The notes beneath the pieces are model-generated. The model saw only the letters and a program-made list of their open reading frames with translations. It searched no databases and had not been told where the DNA came from. From Draconibacterium orientale (GTDB lineage: Bacteria; Bacteroidota; Bacteroidia; Bacteroidales; Prolixibacteraceae): a stretch of DNA of 64,000 bases. Shown here one piece after another: positions 8,463 through 17,237 of the stretch. The translations under genes were made by a program, and so were the position numbers. Position 1 is the stretch's first letter; the number at the start of each line of letters is the position of its first letter. The DNA lies in contig NZ_CP007451.1 in assembly GCF_000626635.1 (NCBI RefSeq), positions 1,178,001-1,242,000 on the forward strand, written 5' to 3'.

Positions 8463-9575
8463 ATGATAATTGGAGTACCAAAGGAAATTAAAAATAACGA
8501 AAACCGTATTGCACTAACACCTGCCGGTGCTGCGGAGTTGGTTAAACATGGCCATGAAGTATATGTTCAGGCCGGAGGTGGCATGGGCAGCGGTTTCCAG
8601 GATGAAGATTATATCGGAGCCGGAGCCAAAATGCTTCCAACCATTGAAGATGTTTACGGCATTGCCGAAATGATCATCAAAGTAAAAGAGCCCATCGAAG
8701 AGGAATACAAGCTGATTAAAGAAGGACAAATTCTTTACACTTACTTCCACTTTGCATCGTGCGAGCCATTAACACACGCCATGATCGCAAACAAATCGGT
8801 TTGTTTGGCCTACGAAACTGTTGAGTTGCCCGATCGTTCGCTTCCGTTGCTCGTGCCAATGAGCGAGGTTGCCGGTCGTATGTCGATTCAGGAAGGTGCT
8901 AAATACCTGGAAAAAACTTATGGCGGTTACGGCGTGCTTCTTGGTGGAGTTGCCGGAGTTCTTCCTGCCAAAGTTTTGATTATTGGTGGTGGTATTGTAG
9001 GTACCGAAGCAGCAAAAATGGCTGCCGGACTGGGTGCCGATGTTACCATTATGGATGTATCGTTGAAACGCCTTCGTTACCTCGACGATATTATGCCGGC
9101 CAACGTAAAAACCATGATGAGCAACGAGTTTAACATTCGCGAAATGGTAAAAACGCACGACGTTATTATTGGTGCGGTTCTTATTCCGGGTGCCAAAGCA
9201 CCACATTTGGTAACTCGCGACATGCTGAAAACCATGAAGCCGGGCACTGTTTTGGTTGACGTGGCAGTTGACCAGGGTGGCTGTTTCGAAACTACACATG
9301 CCACTACACACGCCGATCCGACTTTTGTAATTGATGATGTATTGCACTACTGTGTGGCCAACATGCCGGGAGCAGTTCCACGCACTTCAACCATTGCATT
9401 AACCAATGCTACACTTCCGTATGCTATTGAAATTGCCGGAAAAGGATGGAAACAAGCATGTATCGACAACGAGCCATTACGCAAAGGCCTGAATGTTGTT
9501 GACGGCAAAGTAGTTTACAAAGGCGTTGCCGAAGCTTTCGACCTGCCTTACGAAAGTGTTGAAAACGTTCTCTAA
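8463..9575 (+). CDS. ald: Alanine dehydrogenase
   Basis: Ald interconverts L-alanine and pyruvate plus ammonia with NAD. The chosen ATG begins MIIGVPKEIKNNENRIALTP, the usual start of the family, giving 370 residues; an upstream in-frame TTG at 8430 would add an unlikely polar leader. The Rossmann glycine motif appears as IIGGGIVGTEAAKMA at about residues 170-184, and the conserved PGAVPRTST segment lies near 299. Ald often serves alanine catabolism or ammonia assimilation. A rho-independent terminator follows the stop. Confidence 0.93.
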   Translation: MIIGVPKEIKNNENRIALTPAGAAELVKHGHEVYVQAGGGMGSGFQDEDYIGAGAKMLPTIEDVYGIAEMIIKVKEPIEEEYKLIKEGQILYTYFHFASCEPLTHAMIANKSVCLAYETVELPDRSLPLLVPMSEVAGRMSIQEGAKYLEKTYGGYGVLLGGVAGVLPAKVLIIGGGIVGTEAAKMAAGLGADVTIMDVSLKRLRYLDDIMPANVKTMMSNEFNIREMVKTHDVIIGAVLIPGAKAPHLVTRDMLKTMKPGTVLVDVAVDQGGCFETTHATTHADPTFVIDDVLHYCVANMPGAVPRTSTIALTNATLPYAIEIAGKGWKQACIDNEPLRKGLNVVDGKVVYKGVAEAFDLPYESVENVL

Positions 9576-9596
9576 AAACCAATACAAAATAATTTC

Positions 9597-9633
9597 AAAA
9601 AGCCTTTCCCGTTAATTTGGGAAGGGCTTTTTT
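9597..9633 (+). terminator. Intrinsic terminator of ald
   Basis: AAAAGCCTTTCCC pairs with GGGAAGGGCTTTT (one G-T pair) across an 8-base loop, followed by a T-run, about 25 bp after the ald stop. Confidence 0.8.
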
Positions 9634-9672
9634 ATGAAAGTCCCCATCTCTTTAGGTGTATTGCCTTTTGTG

Positions 9673-9722
9673 TTTCGTCCGGAAGAACCATCTGGCTTCG
9701 ATCTGCTTGCTTCGCCGGACGA
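9673..9722 (+). repeat. Copy 1 of a 50-bp TTTCGTCCGG...CTTCGCCGGACGA element
   Basis: The 10-bp left end TTTCGTCCGG and 13-bp right end CTTCGCCGGACGA contain inverted TCGTCCGG arms around a variable 26-27-bp core. The conserved ends and diverged core suggest selection on, or mobility through, the ends. Confidence 0.7.
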
Positions 9723-10081
9723 TTTCGCTTTGGTCATTTCTTCCCGGCGCTACGCACCGGGTTAATCACATTAGACGCTTTTAGCGTCATGAAAAATTTG
9801 CAATTCCGACATGGCTGGCCAATAAAGTCGTCTTAACTTGGTATTCCAATTCAATATCCCGAAGGGATAAAATAGGATTAACCTCGGGTGAAACCCGGGG
9901 GTGATGAGAAAGTAAATTAAAGGCGCAAATAATCAGTTATTCAACGCACAACTGCTGTATGCGCCTTGTAATCTGATTTTTTTATGAAATGCTGTCGTTA
10001 GGCCTCACTTTCATCACTGTTGGTGATTTCCGGGAATCATGAATGTTTTTTATGAAAGCGGATCAAAGGAAGACAGTTGTT

Positions 10082-10130
10082 TTTCGTCCGGTGCAACCAT
10101 TAGCGTTGAATAGCCTTCTTCGCCGGATGA
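10082..10130 (+). repeat. Copy 2 of the 50-bp TTTCGTCCGG element
   Basis: Same ends as copy 1 (right end CTTCGCCGGATGA, one change), a 26-bp core and the same orientation. Confidence 0.7.
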
Positions 10131-10304
10131 ACTAAATCACAACCATTTACCTGGGGCGACATAATTCTTTGAATTACTTTGCCCCGGGCTAAAATATTAC
10201 GCACTTTCAGCGCTTATAATTAAGAGCTCCAAAGGAGCGACAAGCAATAACCCGGCGCGACTGACAGCAGTCAGGAAGCGCCGGGTAAATGAATGAAGAA
10301 AATC

Positions 10305-10354
10305 TCGTCCGGCGAAGAAAGCTGGATAGTGGCTGTTTGCCGACCCGGACGAAA
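10305..10354 (-). repeat. Copy 3 of the 50-bp TTTCGTCCGG element, inverted
   Basis: On the minus strand it begins TTTCGTCCGG and ends CTTCGCCGGACGA with a 27-bp core unlike the other two, so the ends are conserved and the core is not. Confidence 0.7.
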
Positions 10355-10390
10355 TAAACCGGAAGCAACTATTATGATTGCTTCAGCTCT

Positions 10391-10521
10391 TTCACTTGAC
10401 AAGAGTATTTTTTTCACTTGACATCTTTTAAAACTTCACTTGTCTTCTTTTAAAAAATCACTTGACATCTTTTTATACTTCACCTGACGTTTCTATAATT
10501 TCATCAAGTCTCCTTTTTTTG
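10391..10521. repeat. 22-bp-period array of TTCACTTGAC units
   Basis: Six degenerate units related to TTCACTTGACATCTTTTAA begin at 10391, 10413, 10435, 10457, 10479 and 10500, a spacing of 22, 22, 22, 22 and 21 bp. The array ends about 85 bp before the K+ channel gene. The period is not a multiple of three and no frame through it looks coding. Units diverge in sequence while the spacing stays fixed. Confidence 0.85.
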
Positions 10522-10607
10522 GGTTCGGTTAACTCACCCGAATGCCGCGCTCGTTCAAATTCGTTTTTCGAAATTAATAGTATCTTTAAAACTCAATTTT
10601 ACTTTAA

Positions 10608-11411
10608 ATGAGTAGTACCAAACAGAAGATTTACGAGATTATTTTTGAAGCCGACACTCCGGCAGGCAAACTTTTCGATGTGGCCCTGCTGTTCGTTATT
10701 ATTATAAGCGTTGCGCTGGTGCTGCTCGAAAGTGTTCCTGCCATCCGCGATAACCATTATCAGTTACTGCGTATTCTGGAATGGTGCATTACCATTATTT
10801 TCTCGATAGAATACATGCTGCGTGTTGCCATTGTAAAAAAACCGCTGCGCTACATTTTTAGTTTCTACGGAATTATCGACCTCTTATCGGTTTTACCCAC
10901 CTACATTGGACTGGTGATAGCAGGATCGCACAGCCTGGTGGTTATTCGCATACTCCGTTTACTCCGTGTTTTCCGGATATTAAAACTTACCCGCTACACA
11001 CTCGCGGGCCGCTCGCTGGCAAAAGCCATTTGGAACAGCCGCGAGAAAATAAGTGTTTTTATTTTCTTCGTTACTATGCTGGTTATAATAATTGGCACTA
11101 TAATGTATCTGGTCGAAGGTCCGGAACACGGTTTCACCAGCATTCCGCGCGGAATATACTGGGCAATTGTTACCCTTACAACCGTTGGCTATGGCGACAT
11201 CAGTCCAGGAACGCCACTGGGGCAATTTATTGCCAGTATCGTTATGATTATGGGATATGCCATTATTGCAGTTCCAACGGGTATTGTTACTGCCGAAATC
11301 ATTAATCCAACAAGCGATAAAAACACACAGGTTTGCCCGCAGTGCCTGCATCCTTCGCACGACGATGATGCTGTTTTTTGTAAGAAATGTGGTTCGCGGC
11401 TTAATCCTTAG
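10608..11411 (+). CDS. Voltage-gated-type K+ channel with C-terminal zinc ribbon
   Basis: A 267-residue six-transmembrane ion channel subunit expected to form a tetramer in the inner membrane. The S4-like helix at about 113-129 carries regularly spaced arginines (RILRLLRVFRILKLTR). The selectivity filter TTVGYGD is at 191-197, preceded by the pore helix and followed by S6. After S6 comes a short zinc ribbon with cysteines at 243, 246, 258 and 261 (CPQC and CKKC), which classical Kv channels lack. Upstream, TATCTTTA at 10581-10588 resembles a -7 element. Gating stimulus and the role of the ribbon are unknown. Confidence 0.88.
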   Translation: MSSTKQKIYEIIFEADTPAGKLFDVALLFVIIISVALVLLESVPAIRDNHYQLLRILEWCITIIFSIEYMLRVAIVKKPLRYIFSFYGIIDLLSVLPTYIGLVIAGSHSLVVIRILRLLRVFRILKLTRYTLAGRSLAKAIWNSREKISVFIFFVTMLVIIIGTIMYLVEGPEHGFTSIPRGIYWAIVTLTTVGYGDISPGTPLGQFIASIVMIMGYAIIAVPTGIVTAEIINPTSDKNTQVCPQCLHPSHDDDAVFCKKCGSRLNP

Positions 11412-11422
11412 CTATAGAAATA

Positions 11423-11453
11423 GTGATAGCATCACTTTGAGTGATACTATCAC
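11423..11453. repeat. 31-bp double-dyad GTGA/TCAC element, copy A
   Basis: GTGAT...TCAC...GTGA...ATCAC with symmetric spacing, 12 bp after the channel stop. Three more full copies sit at 19070, 19305 and 19455, and a half copy near 45935. It has no T-tract, so it is not an obvious terminator. Confidence 0.7.
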
Positions 11454-11533
11454 TAATAGTGTTCCGTTAACAATCTCAGTGTAATTGTGAATATTTAAAC
11501 TGCGGAAATCGGAAGCAGTTGATTTTGAACGAT

Positions 11534-11541
11534 TATTTTTG
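11534..11541 (+). promoter_or_regulatory. Candidate -7 element for thyA-folA
   Basis: TATTTTTG matches TAnnTTTG exactly and ends 17 bp before the thyA start; no well-spaced TTTG is seen at -33. Confidence 0.45.
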
Positions 11542-11558
11542 TGAGAAATATTTGAAAA

Positions 11559-12353
11559 ATGAGGCAGTATTTAGATTTGTTGGAAACGATTTTGGAAAAA
11601 GGGACGGTTAAAGAAGACCGTACATGTACAGGAACAATCAGCCGCTTCGGGCACCAAATGCGGTTTGATTTAAGCGAAGGATTCCCGATGGTAACAACAA
11701 AAAAACTGCACCTGAAATCGATTATTTACGAATTGCTTTGGTTTTTAAAAGGCGATACCAACGTAAAATATTTACAGGACAACGGCGTACGCATTTGGAA
11801 CGAATGGGCCGACGACGACGGCAACCTGGGGCACATTTACGGCTACCAGTGGCGCAGTTGGCCAACGCCCGATGGCGGCCACATCGACCAGATTTCGCAG
11901 GTAATTGATGCCATAAAAAACAATCCTGATTCGCGCCGCCATTTGGTGAGTGCCTGGAATGTTGGCGAACTGGATAAAATGAACCTGCCACCCTGCCACA
12001 TCCTTTTTCAGTTTTATGTGGCCAATGGCAAGTTATCGTGCCAGCTGTACCAGCGCAGTGCCGACGTATTTTTGGGCGTACCTTTTAACATTGCATCGTA
12101 TGCCTTGCTAACCATGATGATGGCTCAGGCTTGCGATCTTGAACCGGGTGATTTTGTACATACTTTTGGCGACGTTCATATTTATTCCAATCACGTTGAG
12201 CAGGTAAAACTGCAGTTATCGCGCGAACCCTATCCGCTGCCGCAAATGAAGATCAACCCCGATGTAAAAAGTATTTTCGATTTTAAATTCGAAGACTTTG
12301 AACTGACAGGATACCAGTCGCATCCACACATTAAAGGAGTTGTTGCCGTTTAA
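11559..12353 (+). CDS. thyA: Thymidylate synthase
   Basis: ThyA methylates dUMP to dTMP using methylenetetrahydrofolate and releases dihydrofolate. The 264-residue length is that of the E. coli enzyme. The catalytic Cys146 lies in [12 protein letters not shown]. The R-x-Q-R-S-A-D-x-F-L-G pattern is seen as [14 protein letters not shown], and the C-terminus ends PHIKGVVAV. It is 12 bp ahead of folA, which regenerates the folate it oxidises, so the two form one functional unit. Confidence 0.97.
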   Translation: MRQYLDLLETILEKGTVKEDRTCTGTISRFGHQMRFDLSEGFPMVTTKKLHLKSIIYELLWFLKGDTNVKYLQDNGVRIWNEWADDDGNLGHIYGYQWRSWPTPDGGHIDQISQVIDAIKNNPDSRRHLVSAWNVGELDKMNLPPCHILFQFYVANGKLSCQLYQRSADVFLGVPFNIASYALLTMMMAQACDLEPGDFVHTFGDVHIYSNHVEQVKLQLSREPYPLPQMKINPDVKSIFDFKFEDFELTGYQSHPHIKGVVAV

Positions 12354-12365
12354 AATCACATTAAA

Positions 12366-12869
12366 ATGACAAATAAAATCCAAAAGAATATCTCAATAAT
12401 CGTTGCTATTGCCGAGAACTTTGCCATCGGAAAAAACAACGACCTTTTGTTTCATTTACCCAACGATTTGAAACGCTTTAAGGAAATTACCAGCGGACAT
12501 ACCATTATTATGGGGCGCAACACGCTGTTGTCGTTGCCCAAATGGCCCTTACCAAACCGCCGCCACATTGTAATTACCGATAAACCGGACGATGTTTTCC
12601 CGGGATGTGAAACGGTTTTTTCCATCGACGAAGCCATTGAAAAAGTGAAGGATGAAAAAGAGGCTTTTATCATCGGTGGCGGAATGATTTACAAACAATT
12701 CTTCCCGGTTGCCGGCAAACTTTACCTTACGCTTGTACACCAACCTTTTGAAGCCGACACCTTTTTCCCTGAGGTGAACTATGCCGAGTGGAATGAAGTA
12801 AAACGTGAAGACCTGTACGACGAAAAGAACGATTTTAACTATTCGTACCTGGATTTGAAACGTAACTGA
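12366..12869 (+). CDS. folA: Dihydrofolate reductase
   Basis: FolA reduces dihydrofolate to tetrahydrofolate with NADPH, closing the cycle opened by ThyA. The 167-residue protein shows IVAIAENFAIGKNNDLLFHLPNDL with the active-site acidic residue in the PNDL segment, the HTIIMGRNT cofactor motif and FIIGGGMIYKQF. It is co-directional with thyA and 12 bp downstream, so almost certainly in the same transcript. Confidence 0.96.
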   Translation: MTNKIQKNISIIVAIAENFAIGKNNDLLFHLPNDLKRFKEITSGHTIIMGRNTLLSLPKWPLPNRRHIVITDKPDDVFPGCETVFSIDEAIEKVKDEKEAFIIGGGMIYKQFFPVAGKLYLTLVHQPFEADTFFPEVNYAEWNEVKREDLYDEKNDFNYSYLDLKRN

Positions 12870-12910
12870 TTTTGCGTGTGAAACTTTCGTAGCTACTCAA
12901 TTTCAATATC

Positions 12911-14650
12911 ATGAGAAAAAAAACTGCTTTTGTTGTTGCGTTTTGCGTTATCAGCCTGTTTTTGTTTGCCCAAAAACCACTGTTAAACCTAAAGTACGAG
13001 CAAAATTATACGCCAACTTACAACGAGATTATTGAAATGTATGAGCTGCTCGATGCGAAATACGAAAATGCCACACTCGTTGAGATTGGTGGTACTGATA
13101 TTGGCAAACCATTGCACACCTTCATTATTAATAGCGAGCCGGAATTCAACCCCGAAACGATAAAAGCACAGGGAAAATCGGTTTTGCTTATCAACAACGG
13201 CATTCATCCCGGCGAACCTTGCGGTATTGATGCCAGTCTTGAATTTGCTGACAATATTTTATGCAACGCCGATAATCTGGCCGAAATTCTTCAGAATACA
13301 GTACTTGTAATTATTCCGGCTTACAACATTGGCGGGCTTTTAAACCGAAGCGCCTACAACCGTTCGGGGCAAACCACACCATACGAAACCGGCTTTCGGG
13401 GCAATGCCGGCAACCTCGATTTGAACCGGGACTTTGCAAAATGCGATTCGGAAAATGCCCGAAGCTTTAACCGCCTGTTTACCCTGTGGGATCCCGATGT
13501 GTTTTTGGATACGCATACCACCAACGGCTCGGAACATCAATACAGCGTGACTTTGATAGCTCCGTCGCCTGACATGTTTCCGCCAAGCCAGGAAAAATTT
13601 ATCCGCGAAAAGCTGCTCCCCAACCTTTACAACACTATGAAAAAAGGGGAATACGAACTGATTCCGTATGTAAACTGGATGTATTCCGACCCGAAAAAAG
13701 GCATCATGATGACACAGGAAACCAGCCGTTACTCGTCGGGCTATGCCAACCTTTTTAACTGCTACGGCATGATGACCGAAAATCATGTTTACAAAGATTA
13801 TACTGACCGGGTAAAATCATGCTACCAGTTTATTGAGGTGCTGGCAAAATTTACTTCAGCAAACTCGGAAGAAATTATTAAAAGCCGCCAAACAGGTATC
13901 GAAGAATCGATGGCTGCTGAAACTTATTCCATTAATTTTGAAGTGGACACGACTCAATTTGAGATGCTGGAATTCAAGGGTTACGAGGTTGACAACCAGC
14001 AAATCAGTCCGGTTACAGGGCTGCCACGTTTTGGTTACGACAAAACCCGGCCTTACACCGAAAAAATACCATTTTACGATGTGTACAATGCAACGGAAGA
14101 AATTAAAATTCCGGAATATTACATTTTACCACAAACCTGGCAACGCGTAATTGAACGCCTGGAATTAAATGAAATTGAGTTTACACGTTTACCCAAGGAT
14201 ACCACAATGGAAGTAGAGGTGTACTACATCGATGAATATTCGGATGCAAACCGATTAAACAACGGGCATTATTTTCATGAAAAAGTGACGACTACGAGCG
14301 AGGTTCAGAAAGTTAAATACTATGCCGGCGACCTGATCATTCCTGTTCGCCAAAAGAAAATAAAATACCTGCTGGAGCAACTGGAACCCAAAGCCCGCGA
14401 CTCATTTTTCAGGTGGAACTTTTTTGACCAGGTTTTGGATCAGCGTGAATATTTTTCGTCGTATGGATTTGAAGAGAATGCGCTGAAATACCTAAATGAA
14501 CACCCTGAATTCAGAAAGGAATTTGAGAAGAAACGCAAGACAGATACTGAATTTGCCAAGAATCACCGGGCACAGCTGAGCTACATTTACAACAACAGCG
14601 AATGGGCTGAAAAAACCTATAAACGTTACCCGGTAGCCAGAATATATTAA
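12911..14650 (+). CDS. Secreted M14-family zinc carboxypeptidase
   Basis: A 579-residue exported metallopeptidase with a signal peptide over the first 20 residues (ending LFAQ). The zinc-binding pair is His99 and Glu102 in INNGIHPGEPCG; DLNRDF and the third ligand in LDTHTTNG follow. The late MTENHVYKDY segment is where the catalytic Glu is expected. The region after about residue 330 has no family motif I recognise and may be a C-terminal substrate-binding domain. It starts 41 bp after folA and may be read through from that operon. The peptide substrate is unknown. Confidence 0.82.
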   Translation: MRKKTAFVVAFCVISLFLFAQKPLLNLKYEQNYTPTYNEIIEMYELLDAKYENATLVEIGGTDIGKPLHTFIINSEPEFNPETIKAQGKSVLLINNGIHPGEPCGIDASLEFADNILCNADNLAEILQNTVLVIIPAYNIGGLLNRSAYNRSGQTTPYETGFRGNAGNLDLNRDFAKCDSENARSFNRLFTLWDPDVFLDTHTTNGSEHQYSVTLIAPSPDMFPPSQEKFIREKLLPNLYNTMKKGEYELIPYVNWMYSDPKKGIMMTQETSRYSSGYANLFNCYGMMTENHVYKDYTDRVKSCYQFIEVLAKFTSANSEEIIKSRQTGIEESMAAETYSINFEVDTTQFEMLEFKGYEVDNQQISPVTGLPRFGYDKTRPYTEKIPFYDVYNATEEIKIPEYYILPQTWQRVIERLELNEIEFTRLPKDTTMEVEVYYIDEYSDANRLNNGHYFHEKVTTTSEVQKVKYYAGDLIIPVRQKKIKYLLEQLEPKARDSFFRWNFFDQVLDQREYFSSYGFEENALKYLNEHPEFRKEFEKKRKTDTEFAKNHRAQLSYIYNNSEWAEKTYKRYPVARIY

Positions 14651-14677
14651 AAAAGGCTGTCCAAAAAGTTCTTGTTT

Positions 14678-14758
14678 CGTCATCCTGAACTTGTTTCAGT
14701 ATCTTCATGTTTTTAGCAATCCGCGTTTAACAGATTCTGAAATGAATTCAGACTGACG
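14678..14758. repeat. CGTCA...TGACG bordered repeat element
   Basis: An 81-bp stretch starts CGTCATCCTGAAC and ends GACTGACG, with an internal TCTGAA/TTCAGA hairpin. A related element with the same ends is at 17096-17167. It fills most of the gap between the convergent M14 peptidase and ppa genes. Confidence 0.55.
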
Positions 14759-14791
14759 TACTTTCCAACTTTTAAGACAACCTTCTATTAT

Positions 14792-15457
14792 TTACGACAG
14801 CAGTTTTCCTAAATTCGCAAACTTGTTGTTGTAATCTTCAACCGAAAGCTTGATTACCTCCAGCGCCTCATCGTGGCCGTAAGTTGCCGCAATTTCGGTG
14901 TTCGACTCAACACCCGGCATATCTTTATAGGTTAGGAAATAGTGCTCCAAACGCTGAATTACAATTTCAGGAACCTGCGACACATCGGTAAAATGACCGT
15001 AAACGGTGTCGTTATCCAAAACAGCAATAATTTTATCATCGGCCTGGTGGCCGTCAATCATTCGGAAACCACCAATAGGACGAGCTGTTACCAGCAAATC
15101 ACCATGTGCCAGATCCTTTTCGGTTAGCACACAAATATCAATCGGATCGCCATCGCCTTTTATGCCTTTGCGGTTCACTTTCTCTGAGCAATACTCGCCA
15201 ACTTTAGTGCCGCAATACGTTTGCGGAATAAATCCGTACAGCGCAGGAACAACATTCGAAAATTTCTGTGGCCGATCAACACGCAGATAACCACTGTCTT
15301 TATCAATTTCGTATTTTACTGTATCTGTTGAAACCACTTCGATAAAAGCGGTTAATTCTTCGGGGGCATTGTCGCCAATTGAAACGCCGTGCCAGGGGTG
15401 CGATTTATAACGCAATCCCATCAATCGTCCAATGGGATCGGAAAGTCTGTCTACCAT
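14792..15457 (-). CDS. ppa: Inorganic pyrophosphatase (family I)
   Basis: Hydrolyses pyrophosphate to phosphate, pulling biosynthetic reactions forward. The 221-residue protein carries the family I signature DGDPIDICVL with three metal-binding aspartates, and VVPALYGFIPQTYC, which corresponds to the YGFIP block of bacterial enzymes. It is about 45 residues longer than E. coli Ppa, largely at the N-terminus (LMGLRYKSHPWHGVSIG), closer to the longer forms found in Bacteroidota. The gene is monocistronic. Confidence 0.93.
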   Translation of the reverse strand: MVDRLSDPIGRLMGLRYKSHPWHGVSIGDNAPEELTAFIEVVSTDTVKYEIDKDSGYLRVDRPQKFSNVVPALYGFIPQTYCGTKVGEYCSEKVNRKGIKGDGDPIDICVLTEKDLAHGDLLVTARPIGGFRMIDGHQADDKIIAVLDNDTVYGHFTDVSQVPEIVIQRLEHYFLTYKDMPGVESNTEIAATYGHDEALEVIKLSVEDYNNKFANLGKLLS

Positions 15458-15543
15458 CTTCGTTAAATTATGTTTTACTATCTCAAACCATTAGTATGCC
15501 TTTTTAGTTCATACTAATCGCCACAAAGGTCATTAAATTTTTG

Positions 15544-17013
15544 TTACGCCACAACTGTTTCAGCTCTATTTCCTGCTTTATCAACAGCAACCAGCGTAAC
15601 ATCTCCCGGCTCATCAATTGTAATACTAAACGGCTTGCTTTTTAACAGCTGAGGTTTGTGCTCCACTTTGCCCAGCAACTCGCCATCACGAATAATTTCG
15701 TAATGCGATATGGGTTCATCATCAGCCAAAGCCGTATTCCAGGTTAACTTGCCATCCACCAATTTTGCATCGCGCGGTGCCGAAAGTTTTTCTTTCTCAA
15801 TGGCCTGAAAATAATTACTCTCCGGTTTCACACTTTTTGCCTGTCCTTCAATTCGTTTTCGCTCAGCGGCACTCATTCCGTCAGGAGCTATTTGTGCAGC
15901 ATAAAAGTTCTGTATCAGCTGGCATTTCATCGGGTCATCGTCGATTTGCCCAATTCCGATAATCAGTGTATGTACGCCTGGTGTGGTAAGCGAATATTCA
16001 ATAAGCGGTTTACTCGGCAGTTCATCGGTTCCCACTTTTCGGAACACATCGGCAGGTGTTTGCGACCAACGTGGCTCTTTATGGTATAGGGCAGCATCGG
16101 CAAAAACTTTCATCCCGATTATTCCCATTCCTTTGGCTTCGGCAATCGGAATAACGTTATTCTGCATGTTCATTTTGGTTTTGTCGTTGGCATTAATGGC
16201 AATCAGCATTCCATCTAATATACCGTATTCATCGCGCTGAATCATATCCATCATAGCAGGCGGATTTGCATGCCCCGAGAAACCAATGTGTTTAATCAGC
16301 TTTTCGTTTTTCGGATTCATCCCGGTAAGGTTGGTTCCGTCTCGCAAATCACGAAGGGCTACCAAAGCACCAAAATTTCCATCAGGATCGAGCGGCGTTT
16401 CCAGACCTTCGTAAAGCACATCCACCTCATCGGTATTATGCAAGGTATGGCACAACACCATATCCAGGTAGGCGCCCTCGGGATAATAACCTTCTCCATC
16501 GCCAAACAGCTGTGTTAACGAGCGTTTCACATCGTCAACCGCACATTGTACACTTTCTCCATTCGACCAGTTACTAACATTTTCCCGCTCGGGCCAACCC
16601 GGTTTACCCCAGCGCATAGCCGTTTTACTCGTCAGCCATATTGATTTTCGCAGTGCTTCGTTATACCCATTTTCGCCGGGAATCAGGTTCAGGTGTTTAA
16701 AAGCTTTATTGTAGTTGAGCTGGCTGTCGGCATAAAGGTTGGAGGTATCGAAATAGTTGACGCCCAAATCGAATGCTTTAAGAATGATCTTTTCTGGCTC
16801 AACATCATCGGGAGTCCACTGAATAGACGCCTGGCCACCGAGACCAAGTGTTGTTACATTAAAGCCCAGCTTGCCAAAAGGGCGCGTCATTGGCTCCGGT
16901 AATTTTTCGGTGTTACAGGCTCCAAACGACATGGCAGAAACCGCAGCTGTTGTTGCAGCCGATACTTTGATAAAATCTCTTCGGGTAACGGGATACTTTT
17001 TTGATTTAGTCAT
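15544..17013 (-). CDS. Tat-exported aldo/keto reductase lipoprotein
   Basis: A 489-residue protein with a twin-arginine signal (Arg11-Arg12 in TRRDFIKVSAA) and a probable lipidation Cys33 (FGAC), so it should cross the membrane folded and be anchored outside. The body is a TIM-barrel aldo/keto reductase: LGVNYFDTSNLY holds the expected Asp and Tyr, WLTSKT the Lys and VLCHTLH the His. Residues from about 410 form a small beta-sandwich-like tail (SHYEIIRDGELLGKV). Tat export usually reflects a cofactor bound in the cytoplasm, here presumably NADP. Its neighbour is a secreted GH9 enzyme, so a sugar-derived substrate is possible but unproven. Confidence 0.82.
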   Translation of the reverse strand: MTKSKKYPVTRRDFIKVSAATTAAVSAMSFGACNTEKLPEPMTRPFGKLGFNVTTLGLGGQASIQWTPDDVEPEKIILKAFDLGVNYFDTSNLYADSQLNYNKAFKHLNLIPGENGYNEALRKSIWLTSKTAMRWGKPGWPERENVSNWSNGESVQCAVDDVKRSLTQLFGDGEGYYPEGAYLDMVLCHTLHNTDEVDVLYEGLETPLDPDGNFGALVALRDLRDGTNLTGMNPKNEKLIKHIGFSGHANPPAMMDMIQRDEYGILDGMLIAINANDKTKMNMQNNVIPIAEAKGMGIIGMKVFADAALYHKEPRWSQTPADVFRKVGTDELPSKPLIEYSLTTPGVHTLIIGIGQIDDDPMKCQLIQNFYAAQIAPDGMSAAERKRIEGQAKSVKPESNYFQAIEKEKLSAPRDAKLVDGKLTWNTALADDEPISHYEIIRDGELLGKVEHKPQLLKSKPFSITIDEPGDVTLVAVDKAGNRAETVVA

Positions 17014-17095
17014 GACAGATAGATTTTGATTTCTATAAAATTAATTGAAATCTATTGAACTACCTAGTATTAAGCCAATTCTTAAGTTTCACGTA

Positions 17096-17167
17096 CGTCA
17101 TTCCGAACTTGATTCGGAATCTCTATCAAAAAGATGCTGAATCCGTCGGCTGACGGACAGCATGACG
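17096..17167. repeat. CGTCATTCCGAA...CATGACG hairpin element
   Basis: A 72-bp element bounded by CGTCA and TGACG. It contains two hairpins, ATTCCGAA/TTCGGAAT and TCCGTC-GGCT-GACGGA (17142-17157). The second is found in reverse orientation at 49660-49675. It occupies the 224-bp gap between the aldo/keto reductase and GH9 genes, where I see no promoter. Confidence 0.6.
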
Positions 17168-17237
17168 CAACGAAGTTACATAGTCGACTTTACAATAATA
17201 TCCAGCTCACCCCGCGATAGCAGAAAACCGGACGATT

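Larger units (their letters stand above)
9634..10390. repeat. Gene-free mosaic of palindromic repeat modules
   Basis: No credible gene lies here. The stretch is built from short palindromes and repeated modules. These include a 50-bp element in three copies (9673-9722, 10082-10130, and inverted at 10305-10354), CCCGG/CCGGG arms at 9743-9761, GACGCT/AGCGTC at 9774-9788, an ACCTCGGGT/ACCCGGGG hairpin near 9890, and nested arms ACCCGGCGC/GCGCCGGGT around CTGAC/GTCAG at 10250-10286. I read it as accumulated small mobile or recombinogenic repeats. Confidence 0.7.

Noticed and set aside
10391..10521. A CRISPR array
   Set aside because: Units adjoin with no unique spacers of 25-40 bp, repeats are degenerate, and no cas gene is in the window.
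11423..11453. A transcription terminator after the channel gene
   Set aside because: There is dyad symmetry but no T-tract, and the same element occurs away from gene ends.
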